A stretch of 64,000 nt of DNA from Haliotis asinina. Lineage: Eukaryota > Mollusca > Gastropoda > Lepetellida > Haliotidae. The number at the start of each line of letters is the position of its first letter. Position 1 is the first letter of the stretch. The stretch covers positions 22,236,501 to 22,300,500 of the forward strand of contig NC_090295.1 in the NCBI RefSeq assembly GCF_037392515.1, written 5' to 3'. Below the pieces are notes generated by a model, which saw only the letters and a program-made list of their open reading frames with translations, had not been told where the DNA came from and ran no database searches. The position numbers were made by a program, and so were the translations under genes. Below are positions 58,870-64,000 of this stretch, one piece after another.

Positions 58870-58985
58870 GAGTGAGTGTGCTTTCATGCCACTTTTAGCA
58901 ACATTCAAGGACACCAGAAATGGCATTCACACAAGGTACCCATCTGGAGAATCAAACCCATGACAGCTAGGTACCCAACTGCAAT
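58870..58985 (-). repeat. SINE family 1, inverted and truncated
   Basis: gagtgagtgtgctttcatgc, aaggacaccagaaatggcat and catctggagaatcaaaccca. Confidence 0.75.
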
Positions 58986-58989
58986 TTGT

Positions 58990-59630
58990 AACACAATGGT
59001 GAATGTTTTTCATCCTAAAATGAGTCAAAACATATAACTATGAATCTACTACTTTTAAAAAAAAAGATTCAGAATGAGTAATCAAGTCAATGACTATTCA
59101 AAACATACCAATCTCAGACCTAGTCGGACCTAGACCTTGACAAACATTCTCAGTTGCATACTCAGATCTATCACAGAAAGAGTTGGGCTGATGACAACAA
59201 TCCAATGGAGGTGATGAAACTAAGTGGTGCTGAGCAAAATGTATTTTCTCAATATCTGTCATTCTGCCATGGGACACTGCAAAGCTGATAGTGCTTTGGC
59301 TCATGCTGGGGTAAACTAAAGGGAAAAATGTGTACTGCTCTTCAAATTAGCAAAAGTTTCATCGACCTTAACATTAAATTGATGTCTCTGTATCACTGTT
59401 GACAAACATTAATACATTAACATAATATATTCACACCAATAAATTAAAATAATTAGCTTTTCAATGCTGTTTCCTCCACTTAGCCATGTTCATGGTGTGG
59501 TGGTTCTATCATAAGGAGAAAGATCAAATAAGAATGATGTATTTTTAAATAATAACAAGGTTTTGTACTTACCTTGGTCTACACTGTGCTCACAACTTGT
59601 GTTACCTGCCCACCTGGATTTCATGCTTGA
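58990..59630. other. Region with one exon-like minus segment
   Basis: On the minus strand 59305-59109 is open (MSQSTISFAVSHGRM...), preceded by CCCTTTAGTTTACCCCAG and followed by a GTATGT donor. The peptide is unrecognised and there are no partner exons, so I do not call a gene. Confidence 0.25.
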
Positions 59631-59636
59631 AAATTC

Positions 59637-59755
59637 AAGCCAATTGTGCAGATCAAAGTGCATGATCACTGGATTGTCTGGTCCAGACTTGAATATTTAC
59701 AGACTGCTGCCATATAGCTAGGATACTGCTGAGGGCAGCATTAAACAACCAACCA
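59637..59755 (+). repeat. SINE family 2, 3' part
   Basis: gcatgatcactggattgtct, gaatatttacagactgctgc and gctgagggcagcattaaaca. Confidence 0.8.
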
Positions 59756-59939
59756 GTTAACACCAATCACCTTCCCAACTATGCAGTTTATAATGTTCTA
59801 AATGATCGCAGAACATATTAAGGGAATGATTAAGGTGCGCCAGATAATCAGTCAACTGACTGATCTCGCTTGCATCAGTGATCATTGATAGGTTCTGTAG
59901 ACTAATCAATAATTTCAAAAATAAAATATTAAATTGAAG

Positions 59940-60105
59940 GTGAGTGAGTGAGTTCAATTTTACGCCACTTTCAGCAGTATTTCAGCAATATCATGACAGG
60001 GGACACCAGTAATGGGTAACAGACATTGTATCCAAACTGGGAGATGAACCTTGGTCTTTTCTATGACAAGCAAACACTTTAACCACTAGGATACCACCCC
60101 AAGGC
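59940..60105 (-). repeat. SINE family 1, inverted
   Basis: gtgagtgagtgagttcaatt, acgccactttcagcagtatt and taaccactaggataccaccc. Confidence 0.9.
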
Positions 60106-60109
60106 AACA

Positions 60110-62740
60110 AACATTTGTACTACTAACTTTTCCCACAGTAGATACATTCTGGGCTTAAAGTTAACACATGATACATATAGTATAGACCAAGGTAAGATAA
60201 AACAAAATATTTTTCTTTTGACATTAGTTGTAAAAAGCCATTACACAAATTTCACTGGCTACATGAGAAATGGAAAAAAATATTCAAAAATTAGAAAATG
60301 AAAAAACACTGCAGCAACTCTGGAAATGGAGTATTATTCCTCAGAAGCGTACGGATTTCCCCAAAAATAAAAGAACTGGCCACAGATCAGTAGACACCCA
60401 TGGTTGTCAGATGTCATGCTAATAATTACACACACATTTCTCACATCATAAACGTCAAACAGTCTCAATAATCATACACACAAATATGACATAGATGAAA
60501 CAATACACACTAGATTAATATATACATTACGTAACTTTGTTCACAAGATTTTTTTTTAAAGATTCTTTTTTGTTTTAAAATTATCAAAACGGGCAATTAT
60601 AATTACTTGTGTGTAACTGATACTGACACCTTCTTGGTATTTTCCAAATAATACAGGGTTCGTGCAGAATTTCAAGACCAAAATTTAAGGCTTTTAAAGG
60701 CTTTTTCAAGGTTTTTCTTGGCAAAATTAAGGCCAATAAGAAAAGCAGTTATATAACTGAACATAAAGAAAATAATAACAAACACAACTTCTATGCACTG
60801 TTATAGTCTGTTTGTCTAGCATGTGTCCCCATGAATTGCTACATATGGGAAAGAGGGTGATTCTCCATGAGAATCATGATCACCCTATCTAGCCATATAT
60901 AATGTATGGCCACTAGACTGCATCTGACCTGTATCAATGAACTCTGTGAACTTGTTCTAAGTATCCATGGGATATATTTACATTGACCCGACTATGCTTG
61001 ACATGAAGGGCAACACTTGTGAATATTCACACCGAATGCTGAATTTAATCAATTAATTCTACACGATTGTCAGTGTCTGCTGTGAAGATAAGATAGCCCA
61101 GAAGCCCAATCCACAAACTGTTCACAGCACTATGTCATTCATAAGCCTATGAAAAATTATGGAGTTGTGATATGACCAAACGCTACAAACGCTTTGTGGA
61201 TGGGTACCTGGCATCATGACAAACCAATGTGAGCATTACTTCTGAACCCAGTATTGTGGGAAATGATTTTAAGCACTGGACAAAATGATAAGCTGAACAA
61301 TACATTTGATGGCTTAGAGCTGCGTGATAGATAACCAGGTTCCAGCCCTGGTCAATAGAACTATCTGGATACATGCTAAGTCAACTGCAACTCCATACAA
61401 AATATCTCAATCATGCAGTGTGAAGCAAGAATGGAACCATTTTTAGCCATTTTTGACTAGTCTACTTAAGCCAGTAAGCCTAAAAGCTTATATAAGCATT
61501 CATAACTATTCACCTCTACCCATGACCTAGGGATGCCAACCCTATTTTGGTCTTAAGTGTAATACTGGAAGTCAAAATGTGTAATGTAGACCTTGTGTTA
61601 CAGTCACTTCAATAGAGTGCACGTTCCCACAAAAGGAATATTCTAGACAGAAATACACGTCTACAAACATTTCGAAACTACATTCTTAAAAGATTATTGG
61701 TCATCTGATACAAAATACTTTAATTGCTTAAAATTAATTGGAATGAGTGCGATTCTAAGAATGCGATTTCCATCGGTTTAAGGCCATTTCTTAAACAATA
61801 CATCAGTGTGTTACGAAACACTTACTTCTGAAATTTTATCCAATCATTTTCCTAAAACCAGTAGAAATGCATAATTTTTGTATATTATGTGTAATGGCAT
61901 AATTAATCAGTCAAAATCATACTAACTATGCCATAACTAAATAATAACTACAACGTAAGGGTAAATAGCATCTCTGCATGACCTGCTATAAGACTTGTAC
62001 CTTTACCTAACCAAGAATCCTGACAAACCAATAAAATCTAGTAAATTATGTCTAGTAAAATGTGAAATGAGGTAATTATTTCTTCATGATTATCAATTTT
62101 CATTATTTCTTAATTACAAATTTACTGATATGCTGTAACGATATAAGAAACTTACAAACAGTGACTTTTGTGTTTTATTATAAATTTCTAGCAGCCATGT
62201 TTGGAAATTCAGAATTATCTTTCCTTCAAAATAGTGCCAAATCAAATTCACCTCTGAGTCTGTTTACTTTTTGACAAGGTCCTGACATGAAAATTTCCAC
62301 AAAATGGGCATGATTTGCCATCCAGCTTGCAGGAATTACACGAGGAATTACAGATGATGAGGTCAACACCAGTGGAACCAGTTTTAGCAAGTATTGACTG
62401 GTCTGCTGTCTACTTTAACCAGTAGGCTGAAAGATGTGAAACGCCAACACAATCCAATATAAAACCAGTTTTACACAAGCAGTACTGATACTAAGTTTCT
62501 AGACTATGACTGTCGAAGAGGAAATACTTATCTAATTCGAGTAGAATATCTGATTTCAATGAGAGTGCAATAATCAGTTCTGACATACAACATAAAGAAA
62601 TTTCATCTGTGTGTACATATAAACATCCAATTCTGGGTCATCTCAAAAGGAACCTTTGCCCAAATTTTACAGTATACGGAAAAATGGTGAAAGACATTTT
62701 GTGTAGTCTATTAGTGTACAGATAAAACTACAAATAGTTA
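60110..62740. other. Intergenic DNA without a supported gene
   Basis: AT-rich. At 60655-60735 a stretch of aaggcttttaaaggcttttt-type phrases looks like a dispersed low-complexity repeat. Nothing else stands out. Confidence 0.4.
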
Positions 62741-62754
62741 GAATAAAAGTGATT

Positions 62755-63090
62755 ACCACTATCCATTGAGAACGACCAACACTGTTTGGATCATCCAAAA
62801 AACAACCAACTGTTACTATCCAAGTAAGTATTGTTATCCACTGAGAACAACCAATGATATTTAGATTAACCTGGTCCAGGACAACCGTTACTCAATAAGT
62901 GATTACCTTTACCCACTAAGAACAACCAACTTCATCTGGATTACCCGTCAAGGACAACCAACTTCATCTGGATTACCCGTCAAGGACAACCAACTTCATC
63001 TGGATTACCCGTCAAGGACAACCAACTTCATCTGGATTACCCGTCAAGGACAACCAACTTCATCTCGATTACCCGTCAAGGACAACCAAC
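62755..63090. repeat. 32-bp minisatellite with diverged edge
   Basis: From 62921 about five near-identical units ccaacttcatctggattacc cgtcaaggacaa, 32 bp apart (ttcatctgg at 62931, 62963, 62995 and so on). The 62755-62920 part holds older, diverged units. Confidence 0.93.
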
Positions 63091-63271
63091 ACTCCAGGTT
63101 AGTCATTAGACAGAAAAAAAAAAAACAATGATAAAACTTTGTGCATAGTATGTCAAAAAAAACAACCCATCTGAATAACAATGCTCACCACTGGCCAGTA
63201 GTCTTTGGGTGTCGTCATACTTGACAAATTCCTGTGCTTACAAAAACAATTGAATTTAACCTAAAGTTGTC

Positions 63272-63440
63272 AGTTTGATGGAGTGTATGGCCTTACGCCG
63301 CTTTTAGCAATATTCCAGCAATGCCACAGTGGGCACACCTGAAATGGGCTTCACACATTGCACCCATGTGGGAAAGCGAACCTGGGTCTTCGGCATGACG
63401 AACAAACACATTAACCACCAGGTTACCCCACCGCCCCATT
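63272..63440 (-). repeat. SINE family 1, inverted, near full length
   Basis: gccttacgccgcttttagca, atattccagcaatgccacag, cttcacacattgcacccatg and aaccaccaggttaccccacc. Confidence 0.92.
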
Positions 63441-63444
63441 CAGT

Positions 63445-64000
63445 TAGAAATAATGTTATAACGTCAAGCAATTTAACACATCCAGTTCAACACAACTGAC
63501 CAATGATATAAGAGTTTGCAGTGACAGGACTCTGAGTACAACACAACCAAGGGGACATCAAAGTTCCATGTGACTGCTGACTACCAGCAAACATGAACAA
63601 GCCACCTGGAAATATCTCTCAGGAATGTTGGCATTGGAGGAAATATATTCACAAAAAGGATGGAAACACGTTCCTACAAATATACACCTAAACAATACAG
63701 GAATATAATAACAATGGAGGAATCACAATATGGTGAATATGGTGACACTGTGGCTGTGACTGACTAACATTCAGTCCTTGAATATATATATATAATTTAC
63801 ATGGTAACAAATAAACCCATTTGAACAGAAAATAGTCCCCATGAGTTTGAAGATTCCTGAACCTGGAAAAGTCTAGACTTACTTCAACCTGGGTTTAGAG
63901 ACTGCAGGGAGGGCTGGGCAGAAGAGAATATAATCCAGTTTAGGGACTGTGAAACTGACAACGGGGATGATACAGCACCTGTATTTTATAGTTTGATAAT
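63445..64000. other. Right end of the window
   Basis: No gene recognised; a short (AT)n tract at 63783-63796. Confidence 0.4.

Overview
The window is eukaryotic nuclear DNA from an animal. It has intron-bearing genes with GT-AG (and one AT-AC) splice sites, TATA boxes, AATAAA signals, a Toll-like receptor with a C-terminal TIR domain, and very many SINEs ending in the tetranucleotide ACTC. The SINE tails (gcggcgtaaaac followed by actcactcac) and the general style are what I associate with gastropod molluscs, most of all abalone (Haliotis). That assignment is inference from memory, not a search.

Layout. (1) 1-3.45 kb: two divergent, apparently TATA-driven genes. On the minus strand is the N-terminal part of a zinc-finger protein that runs off the left edge; its later part resembles the front end of ORFs I associate with Polinton/Maverick or adintovirus-like type-B DNA polymerases. 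On the plus strand is a single-exon gene joining a PC4-like domain to a NADAR domain. The pair looks like part of a mobile or virus-like element. (2) 3.5-11.8 kb: gene-poor DNA with an unrecognised 165-codon open frame and 84-bp, 31-bp and degenerate minisatellites. (3) 11.9-15.5 kb, minus: a Toll-like receptor gene with a tiny first coding exon that supplies the start codon. (4) 17.7-34.8 kb: a small family of secreted poly(His-Gly) proteins, three intact copies (A plus, B minus, C plus) and one decayed copy (D). Each intact copy has the same architecture: a conserved TATA promoter module, a 37-nt exon coding for most of a signal peptide, an exon with a pure or almost pure (HG)n array ending in HHG, and a short terminal 3'UTR exon. 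(5) 36.5-54.7 kb, plus: LSG1, the circularly permuted GTPase of 60S ribosome maturation. It is rebuilt here as 14 coding exons (644 aa), with one U12-type AT-AC intron and introns full of SINEs. (6) 54.8-64 kb: no intact gene. It holds a diverged 3.7-kb inverted duplication carrying remnants of an unidentified coding sequence, tandem repeats and SINEs.

The most interesting content is the poly(His-Gly) cluster. Variation inside the arrays is almost entirely synonymous, which argues that the protein, not just a DNA microsatellite, is maintained. Proteins of alternating His and Gly are expected to be metal-binding or pH-responsive; the only close analogies I know are Gly/His-rich sclerotised jaw and beak proteins of annelids and squid. 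The PC4-NADAR fusion next to a polymerase-like zinc-finger ORF is the second item worth following.
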